From Kingdonia uniflora (taxonomy: Eukaryota; Streptophyta; Magnoliopsida; Ranunculales; Circaeasteraceae): 64,000 bases of DNA. The DNA is taken from NCBI GenBank assembly GCA_014058105.1, contig JACGCM010001123.1, positions 248,001-312,000 of the forward strand, written 5' to 3'. The position numbers were made by a program, and so were the translations under genes. The notes under the pieces are model-generated. The model had not been told where the DNA came from. It did not search any database and saw nothing but the letters and a program-made list of their open reading frames with translations. Shown here piece after piece: positions 22,717 through 33,034 of this stretch (the first letter of the stretch is position 1; every line of letters begins with the position of its first letter).

Positions 22717-23037
22717 ATTACAAGCCCTCAAGAGATTCCAACGAACATGAAATTCTCTAATCTCATAATATCCTCACATAGATTTACAAGAGAAGAAGAA
22801 AACAAGATATCCATCAAGAATCCAAATATTACCTCAACAAAGAGGTACTTCCCATCTCACCATCAAATCCGGATTTGATGGTGATTACAAGCCCTCAAGA
22901 GATTCCAACGAACATGGAATTCTCTAATCTCATAATATCCTCACATAGATTTACAAAAGAAGAAGAAAACAAGATATCCATCAAGAATCCAAATATTACC
23001 TCAACAAAGAGGTACTTCCCATCTCACCATCAAATCC
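22717..23037. repeat. 154-bp tandem duplication with palindromic junction
   Basis: Unit 1 (22717-22870) and unit 2 (22884-23037) are nearly identical; I see only a few differences (gaaattc/ggaattc, acaagag/acaaaag). Between them are 13 bp, GGATTTGATGGTG, which are the exact reverse complement of the last 13 bp of unit 1, CACCATCAAATCC. The junction 22858-22883 is therefore a perfect 26-bp palindrome. Confidence 0.92.
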
Positions 23038-23585
23038 CAAGAGAACACCCTTCACCTTCTTCTTTGTAAAGACCAACTCTTTAGAAGGTCTATCATAGAG
23101 GCTACATCTCTTATAGATTTAAAGTTTCTCACACAGGGGCTTTTTAACTCAGTGTAACAAAGCCCTAGTTTTTATAAACTCTCTATTAGGTCATCAGCGA
23201 AGTACGGATCACGAGACATACTATCGCCTTGGAATACATCCCCTTCAAAACGAACTTACAAAATAGCCTACGCGGTTTTTTCGTTCGAACAACTTTCAGA
23301 CTCGTTTGAACGACTTCGAAACAAGCTATTTCTTTCGAACGACTTTTTCTGTTTTTGAGCCGTAACCTAATAAGGCAGTCTCTAAAGACTCCTCGCTCGC
23401 CACTTGAAATGCATAGAAAAGCAACCAAACCAAAACGCAACTTCTAACAAGAGAGGTGAAAAAGCCACACACAAAAAATCAACAAATTCGCGCCTCTCTT
23501 GAAGCCGTTAACTTGGTTTTTTTAGTTTTATATCTCTTGCCTCTTAGGTAGCACGTTACACAATACATATTATTCAGAACTCATC
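23038..23585. other. Intergenic, nothing recognised
   Basis: An open frame of 84 codons on the minus strand (23186-23440) has no family resemblance. The plus strand has several TTCGAACGACTT-like words between 23280 and 23350. I cannot assign this stretch to a known element. Confidence 0.45.
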
Positions 23586-24010
23586 TTAGAGCATACACAG
23601 CAGTAGGTGGGTGAAAAACCAAATAAATCAGGGTGAATTCAATCCACCCTAATCCACTTCACAGCAGTTCGTTTGGAAATCAAGGTAAATATAACTTAAC
23701 GCACTTCTGAACAGCGCGGGAACATCAACGTTTACGATCCAGCCACATGTCCCCATATCCAACGTTCATCACATCAGTGTTGTTCAAAACTGCGTGTAGT
23801 AACATCCAATAAGGAATTGCCACGTTTTTGTTTTTTGTTTTTTAAATCAGTTCATAACCACGCGGCATCCTCCTGGAAGTTTTAGGCATAAACTTCATTC
23901 GTTTTCACAAGTATTATTCCTCACAACTTTGGCATCATTCAAGTCTTATTCCCCAAGTTTCCCAACCAAACATTTTCTTCTCCATAATTCAGCGCGTTAA
24001 TCCACTAATA

Positions 24011-25092
24011 ATGTCGGGAGAGTCTAGTCAAAGACTGGGCTATGCATACCCCAAAAGAAGATGTAATCCAAGCTCCAAGTAAAATGAAGGGGAAAACATT
24101 GGTAACAAATATGTGGCCTTTACAGCTAACGAGCGATAATGATCCATCCCCAACCCTCGAGGAGATGAACCAAGTTGATATCCTCCCGGATGGCTGGGTC
24201 CATATTTATGTTTGATTGGAGGAAATGCCGGTAAGTTTTGTTTGTAAATTTAAAGTATTATTAACGTATATTGCCACATATTCAATGTCGGTAGATTCTT
24301 CCTGCCATATTCTATTCGAATAGAATCTTATTCGAATAGGCATATTCGAATAGAATCTATAAAATAGTCTAAATGGGTCATGGGTTGGTTCGTGCACGCA
24401 AGCCCATGGGCGTCCCCATAGCAAGCTTTTACACACTCGCCTCACACACTTGGTGAAGGCACCACTTACTTACACATCATGTGTAACCCAATATAAAGTG
24501 AAAATACTATTTTTACTTATCCAATGTAGGACTAACAATAGTCATCAAGGTTTTATTCAAACCACAACGAAAAAGACATGTGTTTTTTCCAACAACTCCA
24601 CCAACACCGATCCTAAAACACCTACTTCTGGCAATCCAAATGTCGTAATTCTGGATGATTCTATCGACGTGGATGCACCACTATATTCTTGTGGGGATGT
24701 ACGGCCGGACGGCCAAAAGAAATACAAGGCAAAAGAAGCGGCAAAGTCAAGTATAGGTTATTGGGGAAAGAAGATGTTTGAGACGACGACCAACATGATG
24801 AAGGCATGGAATGAGAGAGACGAGCAGAAGAAAGAGGAAAAGGAGGCCAGAGTTAGAGCACGAGAGGAACAAAAGTTGGCTTAAAAGGCTGAGATTCAAA
24901 TGAAGCGTGAAGCAGAGCTTACTCAAAAAAAAAACCATCGAAGATGCGCATATGGTTAAGGTGATGACAACAGACCCAAGTAACCTACTACTGGTACAAA
25001 GGCGTTGGATGAAGAAGCAAATTAAAGAATATTCGAAGAAGTTGAATAAGCAGTGTCAAAGTGATGACGACATTTCTAGTGATGGGGATTGA
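24011..25092 (+). pseudogene. PIF/Harbinger ORF1 (Myb/NAM-associated-like protein)
   Basis: A likely start is ATG 24011 (MSGESSQRLGYAYPKRR), soon frameshifted. A second block at 24590-24884 reads NPNVVILDDSIDVDAP, RPDGQKKYKAKEAAKSSI and YWGKKMFETTTNMMKAWNER, followed by a charged coiled-coil (EQKKEEKEARVRAREEQK), and ends near 25092 with KQCQSDDDISSDGD. The layout, a conserved RP-GQK-AK stretch and a basic coiled coil, is that of the NAM-associated C-terminal domain found in PIF ORF1. The region 24231-24535 begins GTAAGT and ends TGTAG, so it is probably an intron; it contains TATTCGAATA palindromes. Confidence 0.65.
24309..24360. repeat. TATTCGAATA palindrome cluster inside the PIF element
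   Basis: The 18-bp perfect palindrome ATTCTATTCGAATAGAAT lies at 24309-24326 and is followed by two more TATTCGAATA copies before 24360. The same 10-mer core recurs in the SIRE LTRs (34730-35035, 57700-58015) and at 54897-55030. Confidence 0.7.
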
Positions 25093-25284
25093 TGTAATCC
25101 TTAGCGCTAATAGTAGTTTTTAAGTTCTATGTAATTTCATTATTTCAATAAAATTGTTATTAATCGTACGTAATCCTTAAAATATACTTGAATCAAGTAG
25201 AGCAAATACATTACAACTTCAACATAACACTTGGAAACAAAATATATTACTTTAGAAAATACAAAAACAATGAGGAAGACTACA

Positions 25285-26654
25285 TTACTCTGCCCCTTTT
25301 CGATTCCACAAATGCGCGACAAGTTCATCTCGTAATTGGAAATGAGCACCTTCATTTCTAATTTCATGAACCTTCTGGATGTACTCTGCCATAGTATTGA
25401 TCGCGTGTCTTGGATTTAAGTCTGCCTTCCAATTCTTCATGGATTTTCTAAACTCGGGATCAATGTCCAGTTGCTGGATGTAAGTATGACGTTCATCTTC
25501 GACGATCATATTGTGTAGGATTATACATGCGTACATAACATTTCCTAGATCACTAGGTTTCCAAAATCACGCCCCGTGTGCTAATATTTGAAACCGAGCT
25601 TGTAATACCCCCAAAACAAGCTCTACATCTTTCTGGCATGCTTCTTGCATCTTCGAAAAATATTTTTCGGCATCGTTGGACGAATTTCTTATGGTTTGAA
25701 CAAGTGTTTGCCATTTTAGATAAACTCCATCCGCTAAGTCATAGTGTGCGATACCGTGCCTATATTATAATTGTATGGCGATGCAACTCCATTAGACAAG
25801 TTGTTGAAAAGCCACCTTTGATGCAAGACGTTGACGTCGTTGTTAGAATCGGGCACCCCAAAGAATGCGTGTCATATCCAAAGATTTGCGATACAACCAC
25901 TTCTAAAATCGCCGTCGAGATTTTTTTATACCCAGTATATTGTCCTGCTCACCTGGTAGGATAATTCTTTTATTTCCAATGCATACAATCTAAACTACCT
26001 AACATCCCTGGGAAGCCTCGCGATCCATTCACTTCTAACAAGTGTAATGTATCATTTTCATTGGGAGATCTAAGGTATTGAGCTTTGAATTATGTTATAA
26101 TTGTTTTACAAATTCTTTCAAGCACAAAAAAGTCATAGACTCCCCAATCCAAAAGTATTCTTCTTGGGCGTCTGCGCTCGTCCCGTAACATAACATGCGA
26201 AGTGCGCACGTTATCTTTTGGTGCGAGGATAAACCCATTGTCTTAGTGGCATTTTCTTTTTGAATAAAATAGGAGTTCGAAGAAAGTATTTGATTATAAA
26301 TACGTTGATACGCACCTTCGCTCATACGGAATCGACGACGAAATGGGATACCTTTGAAGATTGGGTTGTCACCGAAGTAATCCCGATAAAGGCTAAACTC
26401 CCCCAATTTATGATTACAGTCTTTTTGTTTGTCAATCCTTCCCATTTTACTACCTCCCTGCCTCCATGATGATGTCGCCTCTTGCTCTTTTTCTTTTGCT
26501 TCTCTCATCTCAATCATAACTTGCTATACTCGTGCATTATCTCAATTTGACGTCGGAAGGCCTCTCCGCTTCTGGACGATGATGAAGAAGATGACTCTAA
26601 AGATGAGAGTGATGGGTCAAACATGATTAGGTCAACCAGGATTTTATCAGACAT
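25285..26654 (-). pseudogene. PIF/Harbinger transposase (HARBI1/ALP1-like), frameshifted
   Basis: The start is ATG 26654 (MSDKILVDLIMFDPSLSSLE), soon broken by stops near 26515. The frame 26095-26517 has DYFGDNPIFKGIPFRRRFRM and KITCALRMLCYGTSADAQEE, the conserved helix region of plant PIF transposases. The DDE part lies across frames at 25540-25960. The end at 25285-25536 reads YACIILHNMIVEDER and LRDELVAHLWNRKG, the family's C-terminal signature. The enzyme cuts and joins the element at TTA targets. Several frameshifts separate the domains. Confidence 0.82.
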
Positions 26655-27250
26655 GATTCGCAAAAATTGATAATAATAGAATAAAATTGAGTTTTGCGAT
26701 TTAAGAGGAATGATTTGAGTGTAGAAGAATAAGAGAGTAGAAGATGAATGGGTTTTATAGATAATAAAAACTAGCCGTTTATAGCTGCTGAGTTTCTTGT
26801 TGAAGAAGTTTGATCAGGGAAAAATCAAGTATGGAGGGGGAACCTTGTAAACATTTTATGCCTATGACTTGCAGGCTATTACCGCGCAGCTTTGAACTGC
26901 GTAGCGAGAAGGAGCCGTTGCATACACCATCAAATCTCAGCCGTCCACGTGTCTCTATCTTAGCCGTTGTATATACGTGCAGTTCTGAACCGCGCGAGAA
27001 AAGGGCCTCTTAAAGCTTGACAAGCGTCATCATCTCATTGTCTCACTCTCTAAGCGCAGTTCAAAACCGCGCGGCATCAATCCACCAAATATCCACCCAG
27101 AGGGTGGAGAATTCACCCTCAAGGTGGATATTGCAAAGCCACAAAGGCGTAGTCACCTAGCTGTTCTGGGGTGGATTTTCCCAAAAGAGGGTGAAGGATG
27201 GGAATCTACCCTCCACGTCATCCTTCACCTAGATGTTGTGGATGCTCTTA

Positions 27251-27699
27251 GGGGAATCTCTAAACTTAAAAGCGTTTTTCATTATTATCACTAATCCTAC
27301 TATATTTTATACATTCACAATTAATCTAAGATCTCTCCCTTATACAAGCTCCTCTTATGAGTAAAATAAGATGATGGCCTATGTTCAACTAAGCAATGAT
27401 ACTCCTTTTGAGATCTTCACCAAAAGTTTGTATTTTTCCCTGTTTGCAAACATGTGAATCAAGGGACAAACTAACCAATTTGACCATTAGGCGACCAGAA
27501 TCTTTGTACTTTTGTAGTGTCTAGATGAGTGTTCCAAAAATGAGTGTCCACGGTCGCTCATTTCTTTCTAATTAATTAGCCTCTTGACATTCTTAGGTTT
27601 GTATTGTCTTAAACACTTGTTGCTCATTCTCACAAGACTTCATCAAACAGATTCCTAGACTGAGTTTTAATTTTCATGCAAATCTGATATCCCAATAAA
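27251..27699. other. Intergenic, nothing recognised
   Basis: AT-rich DNA between the PIF element and a GC-rich block. I see no gene or element end. Confidence 0.4.
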
Positions 27700-28480
27700 C
27701 CTACTAAATTCAACTGAACTTTTATAGTTTTTTTCAAAGTAGACACTCTTGTTGTCACGGCCCAGCCTGGGTCTGCCTCTACAGTGGCCAGATCACAGCG
27801 GAATATGAGGCCGTGTGGCGTACATGCACGTGCGGCCGGCATGCACAAGCCATCTTCACGGGCGCGACGCGCCAGTGGAATAAAACCACGGATGCTAGAG
27901 CGACATTCGGATAATCCTGGATACTCGTGAGGGTCGTCGAATATGTATTCGCTAAAGGCAACAACGCTGAAGGTTCCCTCAATAATCCCTACAGCGTAAT
28001 CTCTCGTGACTAGGCACGAGGTACAGATAGCGCACCTGTCCGGTAGCGGATCAGGATAACTCAATATGCCGGGTTCCAGATATGGGACATGTATATCTTA
28101 AGGGGCGACGAGCCTGGACTGGTTACATAGTTCATTTATAGGGGCATAGCGGCGCCCTATACAAGCCCTATTTGTAAAAGCGGCCCGCATTGCGAGGCAA
28201 TGTCTCCTGGCCTTCCCTAGGCCAAGGAGAACTCATGACCATCCCTTGTAGATAGCCCATGAGCCGGGGTCCAAGATAACCAAGCTATAAAGCTCTTTTA
28301 GTCATTGGGAGGTTTGGACCAAGGTTCCTCCTTAATATAGCTATTAAGGAAATAACTAGTTTCCAAAAAAAATTGTTAAAACTTGAGACGAAGCGTACTG
28401 GCACTTCTAGCCCCCTTAACCAATTTCAATTTCAACGAAACTTGGCGTGCAACTATATTACGGTCTAGAGAACATATATC
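27700..28480. repeat. GC-rich unclassified repeat, possible LTR remnant
   Basis: This block is much richer in G and C than its flanks and has phrases such as TGTCACGGCCCAGCCTGGG (from about 27754), TAGATAGCCCATGAGCC and GGTTTGGACCAAGG. These recall grass and eudicot gypsy LTRs, but I cannot pair it with another copy here. An open frame of 144 codons on the minus strand (27630-28064) has many Cys and Arg residues and looks like read-through of GC-rich DNA. Element class is not established. Confidence 0.35.
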
Positions 28481-28549
28481 CAAGGTCAGAACTCAAAAAA
28501 CGCTCGGGTAGATTTGCCCAACATTCGGTAGAGCGTCACACTTGCAGAC

Positions 28550-29065
28550 ATGGAGAACAATGAAATGGTGAAACAGCAACTCAAGTGGGAAGGAAAGGTT
28601 ACAGCCAAACTAACTGGCCCAAGAGCAGACCAGATATGGTGTTTTCTGCATAATGGATTCTTCAGCTTGAACAAGTGGTTACCCACTCTCTACATATGCC
28701 GTGGTGTTGAAGGCGAATCTGGACAACTTGGGTGCGTGAGTTACTGTGCTAGACCGAGCATCCCATCTCAAGATGGATCTTCTGTTCTAAGTTGGTGTAC
28801 AGAGAAATTAGTAGCAGTTGATCCAGTTCAAAGGAGTTTTAGTTATGAGATTGTACATGGGAACATTGGGTTCAACTCGTATGTATCGACAATCAAGGTA
28901 ATTGATGATGATGCTGATAATGGGTGTTGGAACAAGTGGTCATTCATCGTTGATCCAGTTCCAGGGTGGATATTGAAGGATTTGATTTGTAAATATGAGC
29001 TGGGTTTGGGAAATATGGCTAGGAGAATGGAAGAAGCAGCTCTTCCAAATGGCGTCGAAGCCTGA
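28550..29065 (+). CDS. Lachrymatory-factor synthase-like protein (Bet v 1/START superfamily)
   Basis: A complete intronless frame of 171 codons from ATG 28550 to TGA. The product matches the plant LFS-like/polyketide cyclase group in length and landmarks: KWEGKVTAKLTGPRADQIW, LNKWLPTLYICRGVEGE, QLGCVSYC, TEKLVAVDPVQRSFSYEI and WSFIVDPVPGW. The fold binds small hydrophobic ligands, and the group is related to PYR/PYL receptors. In onion LFS, Arg71 and Glu88 are needed for catalysis; the equivalent positions here are Ser64 and Glu85. True sulfine-forming activity is therefore unlikely, and ligand binding or another lyase role is possible. It has no signal peptide, so it is probably cytosolic. 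It faces the hydrolase gene at 29484-33034, 418 bp away. Confidence 0.85.
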   Translation: MENNEMVKQQLKWEGKVTAKLTGPRADQIWCFLHNGFFSLNKWLPTLYICRGVEGESGQLGCVSYCARPSIPSQDGSSVLSWCTEKLVAVDPVQRSFSYEIVHGNIGFNSYVSTIKVIDDDADNGCWNKWSFIVDPVPGWILKDLICKYELGLGNMARRMEEAALPNGVEA

Positions 29066-29215
29066 TTTTATTACTGTTGTTCTTCCTAGAGTTGTGTTGT
29101 TCTGATTTCATTGAAGTGTTGTTGCTGTTGCTGTTGTTCTTGCTAGAGTTAGGTTGTTCTGATTTCTGTAGTATTGTTGTTGTTGTAGTTGTTCTTGCTA
29201 GAGTTGTTGGAATGT
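29066..29215 (+). repeat. Imperfect tandem repeat in the 3' flank of the LFS-like gene
   Basis: About three copies of a 45-60 bp unit, containing TTGTTCTT(C/G)CTAGAGTT and GTTGTTCTGATTTC separated by GTTGTTGCTGTTG runs, follow the stop codon. They probably form part of the 3' UTR. Confidence 0.6.
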
Positions 29216-29483
29216 TTTACCAAGTTTAGGACTATAAATATGTTAAGTTTGTGCATTAGGGTTTGACTGAAGTTCCATTTTAATAAATCAACGAACACAG
29301 TGTTCCAACCAAGAAGCAAGATTTCAATTCTACTAACCAAGATATAAACTGGAAACTGTTGTATATATATTTGGGGAATTCATATACAAGTTAAGACACG
29401 AGCAAAGACGTTTATATCTTCCTACTCGCCCGGCCTTAAACCCAATCATTTGTATATAATAATGTCTAAATTCCATGAATAAA

Positions 29484-32400
29484 TTACCCATTTCGAGAAT
29501 TCCCTCCAACACACAGTCTCTTCTCCATCCAATTGATAATATCTTCGCCAATCTCTTCACGTTCAGGCTCAAAGAGAAGGTCGTGCAAAAAACCGTCATA
29601 AAGCTTAATGTCTTTGAACTCTGAGGCCGCTTCATAATAAAGATCTTGCGAAGCCAAAGGATCTGTGACCTTGTCTGCAGTTCCATGAAGTACTAAGAAA
29701 GGGACAGTCACTGACTTCATGTTGCGCATCAGAAAAGCAGATATACGGAGGATCTCGTGGCCAGTTCTAACCCTAATGGGTCCAGTGTAGACCAGCGGGT
29801 CCGAGTACTTTGCCACCAGAGCAGCAGGGTCTCTTGACACAGGGATGCCCCTTTTATTGGCACCTTTGAATTGCAACCTTGGCACAACAAGTGAAAAAAG
29901 AGGAGCCACGGCCTGCATTATAAATGAGAAAAAATTTCAAAGATGATACAAATATTTGAATGGCGGCGAATGTATATTCATGGTTGTTTTTCCATTTACA
30001 GCCGAAAACCAAACAGATCACATGAGAAGCTTATTGCCTCAGAGTAGAGGCAAGAACAATAAGTAAATATTTACGACTCATAAGAAGACACGTCCATATG
30101 TTGGCACTAAAAGACGAGGTACTTTTAAGTATCTTGTGGTAAAAGCTAAAATCACTGTATTGACTAATCTGAAGTAGTTTAAAAATTACCCCGACAACAG
30201 GATGCGCTGGCTTAACACGCAAAGCTGGTGAAGTTAGTACAACTCCCTCTACCATGTTTTCAATGTCAGGATAGGACGCTGCCTGAAAACCATAAAAAGA
30301 GGTGTCCAATCAGAAATTTTGCCTGAATTTAACTTATCTTGAACCAATCTAAAATACTTGAAGTACTAACCTTTAAAACCACAGCTCCTCCAGTTGAATG
30401 TCCATACAGAAAACATGGAATTCCAGGATTCTCAGACTTAATTTTCTCTAAAAAAGCTCCCTGTCAAAAAGGAATATGCACCGATTTTAGGGAGGGGAAA
30501 TAAGCAGAAAATACTTACACGTGAACAACAGAGATACCGTGTTCTGTGGTGGAGAAAAGCTACACTTTTAAAATCCTGAATTGCCGAACTTCTAGAACAT
30601 ACACGCTCCTTCTAACTAACTGACCTATTACCGGTATTTTATGTTAATGAATGGGTTTGGAGAATGAGGGGAGAAAAGATATCACCCATTAGGAACTTAC
30701 GGTGTCAGCAACAACATGATCAAGTGACGGTACGTATCCATGCAATCCATCGCTCCCACCATGGCCTTTAAACAACCACAAAACAAGAAAAGGTTAGTCA
30801 CAAAGAGGATAACACTCTAGTGAATCTTTCATACCAAGTGTTAAAAATACAGATAGTTTCCTACAAAAATTGAGATGTACCACAGTATAACTTAATCTGT
30901 TACACCACCCCAAATTCTCAAACACCCATCTAATTAGTCTCAGATGCACCCCTATGCCCTATTACACGATGCTAGTTCTTGTGTTGTCTCATAGTCCATG
31001 GCACTAGTTGCATATTGTACTATAGCCCTTAAGTTTGTTAGACCAGTGGCTGTGTTCTGCCTATGTAGTATCCCCTTGTACAATTTGCACTTCAAATTAG
31101 TTGGCTATCAGTGATTGCATCGTGAGTGGATTGTGTTTTCCCTAAATACATGATAGTTACCGTGATGCCCTCTAGTTTGTGCCTGTATCATTTCTAGTGG
31201 CGTTTGAAGTCTGCCTTTTTGGTCGACTGCTGTGTTCATCAAGCTGTTGAGATTCGCCCTCACTACTACATTCACAAATTCATAGATATCTTGAATCCCA
31301 AAAGTTTGAGCATGGATCTTAGAAAATAGTACTAACATTAAATTAGTTGGGTCTACATCTATTACATATATTACACCTAAAGTGGGGAGTATTAACAGTG
31401 AAGTAGTTATCAGGGGTATATTTTCATCTCATTTTATTATCATATAGAGATGTAAGTGGAGCCAAATTTGTAAGTTCGACTATCCCATTTTCCCCATTTC
31501 ATAACGTATTATTACTTCTTCTATGGATGATTTCTTTTGAGTTCAGGCTCTCAAATATACTTAATGGATGAAGTATACGCTAGCTCACACATAGAGTCAC
31601 CTTTCTCAATGTAATCACAATAAAGCTGAAAGCAAGCTCAATGTGGGCATACCTATCCAGTCCATCCCATAGACTCCAAAATTGCGAGAAGTAAGTTGTC
31701 TAGCAAAATGAGCATATCTTCCACTGAAAATAGCCATGACAGTAGCATCAGAAAGCCTTGTTTATAAGAAACTACAAAACACAAAGAGATGAGATTCATC
31801 TCATTGTAGTTATGGCTCATAACAGAAGCAATCTAACTTGACCTTTAAATTCAAACAGTAGAAGAAAAGCATCTAACGAAAGAAGCATTTGAAGTACTAA
31901 AGTGTTACCTGTGTTCATTAAGCCCATGTATGATGATCAGAATACCCCTGAAGATACAAATAGATGATTCAGAACATGAAAAACACAGCATTAAGAGCAC
32001 CATCAGTGACAATGGAAACAGTGTGCAACAATAAAACATTAACCCCAAACATGCCGTTGTCAGCCAAAAGAATGGAAATTAAGGGAGCCATGAAACCTTA
32101 ACTCTTCGTAAGGTGAGCCCTTTGAGTGTCTAGTAAAATTTTCTTTTTTCCTTTTCATTTTCTGCCAAATTTATTTTCTTCCAAATCCTATTTAGGGTGT
32201 AGCTCACTTTATAAATTTTAAGTGGAATTCGTTTTTGTATTTGTGGAAATTCTTCCCCAAAAGCTCCGCTGATAGGCCATTGATAGTGTTTCTAGTTTTG
32301 ATTAGACCATCCAATGGTATACTGGTTTTAAGGCATTTCAAACACATGGCTTGATGGTCAGCTATATAAAAACATATTTGCATGTTTTCCACAAAAGAAT

Positions 32401-33034
32401 CATTTGCCGTGAAAAACGAAAAAAGAAATTAAAAAGAAAAACATATTATGCCAATTGCCAATATTTTCTTGACAGAAATCAGAAAAAATGAAGGAAAAAA
32501 AACCCAACATTAATAATTAAAAACCAACAAACCCCAATCACTTTCTATGTTAAATTTGGGTTCTTTTGGGGTGTAAAATTTGTGGTTTTTATTCTTCATG
32601 AAAAACCCAAAAAATTCCAAAACCATCCCAACTAAACTCTAACAATCAAACACATAATAACCAAAATCATACCTCATTTCACCACAAATCGGAACCCAAG
32701 ATCGACAAAACAAAGCATTCATTCTGGACCCAACAAACACAAAGCTACTCCCAAACCCCATCTCCAACTCCTCAGCCAAAGCTCTCCTCCTCATTGAATC
32801 CGCCTCATCTCTTCTCTTAAACGCAAACTTCCTCTTGGAAGACTTGGATGGAGAATTGGGTAGTTTGTTTCGGGGTAAAAGAAGGAGGAACCAAAGGAAG
32901 AAGGATTGTATGAAGATGAGAAGACGTTGGAGAGAATGGTAAGAAGGGGTTGATCTTCTGAGCTTCTTGAAGAGTGGGATGATTCGATTGCTTGCTCCTG
33001 AGGTTAGTTCTTCGATTTGCACTGGTGCTTCCAT
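29484..33034 (-). CDS. Monoacylglycerol lipase/lysophospholipase-like alpha/beta hydrolase, seven exons
   Basis: Coding exons (minus strand): 32673-33034, 31909-31947, 31653-31723, 30701-30765, 30371-30460, 30190-30282, 29484-29912. All six introns have GT...AG ends and the phases match, giving 382 residues plus TAG. Residues about 36-54 are strongly hydrophobic (LLIFIQSFFLWFLLLLP), a likely membrane anchor or plastid-type leader. The hydrolase domain has the oxyanion HG at 128-129 (IIIHGLNEH), the nucleophile elbow GHSTG with Ser201, Asp320 in HGTADKVTDP and His350 in DGFLHDLLFEPE. This is the plant MAGL family (At1g73480/At1g18360-like by pattern), which hydrolyses monoacylglycerols or lysophospholipids. 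Length and triad are complete, so it should be functional. The SIRE-type LTR begins 1.47 kb upstream. Confidence 0.9.

Larger units (their letters stand above)
23589..27247. mobile_element. PIF/Harbinger DNA transposon with two ORFs
   Basis: The ends GAGCATACACAGCAG (left) and GAGCATCCACAACA (right, reverse complement) form the terminal inverted repeat. Both flanks are TTA (23586-23588 and 27248-27250), the standard PIF/Harbinger target duplication. The element is 3659 bp and contains a DDE transposase on the minus strand and a Myb/NAM-associated-type second protein on the plus strand, facing each other. This two-protein design is typical: the second protein helps the transposase enter the nucleus and bind DNA. 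Both genes carry frameshifts and stops, so this copy is probably inactive, but the ends look usable in trans. Confidence 0.88.

Noticed and set aside
27630..28064. 144-codon minus-strand frame with several Cys
   Set aside because: Lies in a GC-rich repeat where long frames occur by chance; no recognisable domain and no gene structure.
28550..29065. Naming the gene as a true lachrymatory-factor synthase
   Set aside because: The position of the catalytic Arg is Ser, and the family contains many proteins with other or unknown roles.
29484..33034. Reading the 29333-29686 and 31108-31338 minus frames as separate genes
   Set aside because: The first overlaps the last hydrolase exon in another frame and the second lies wholly in an intron; the seven-exon model joins in frame and explains the region.
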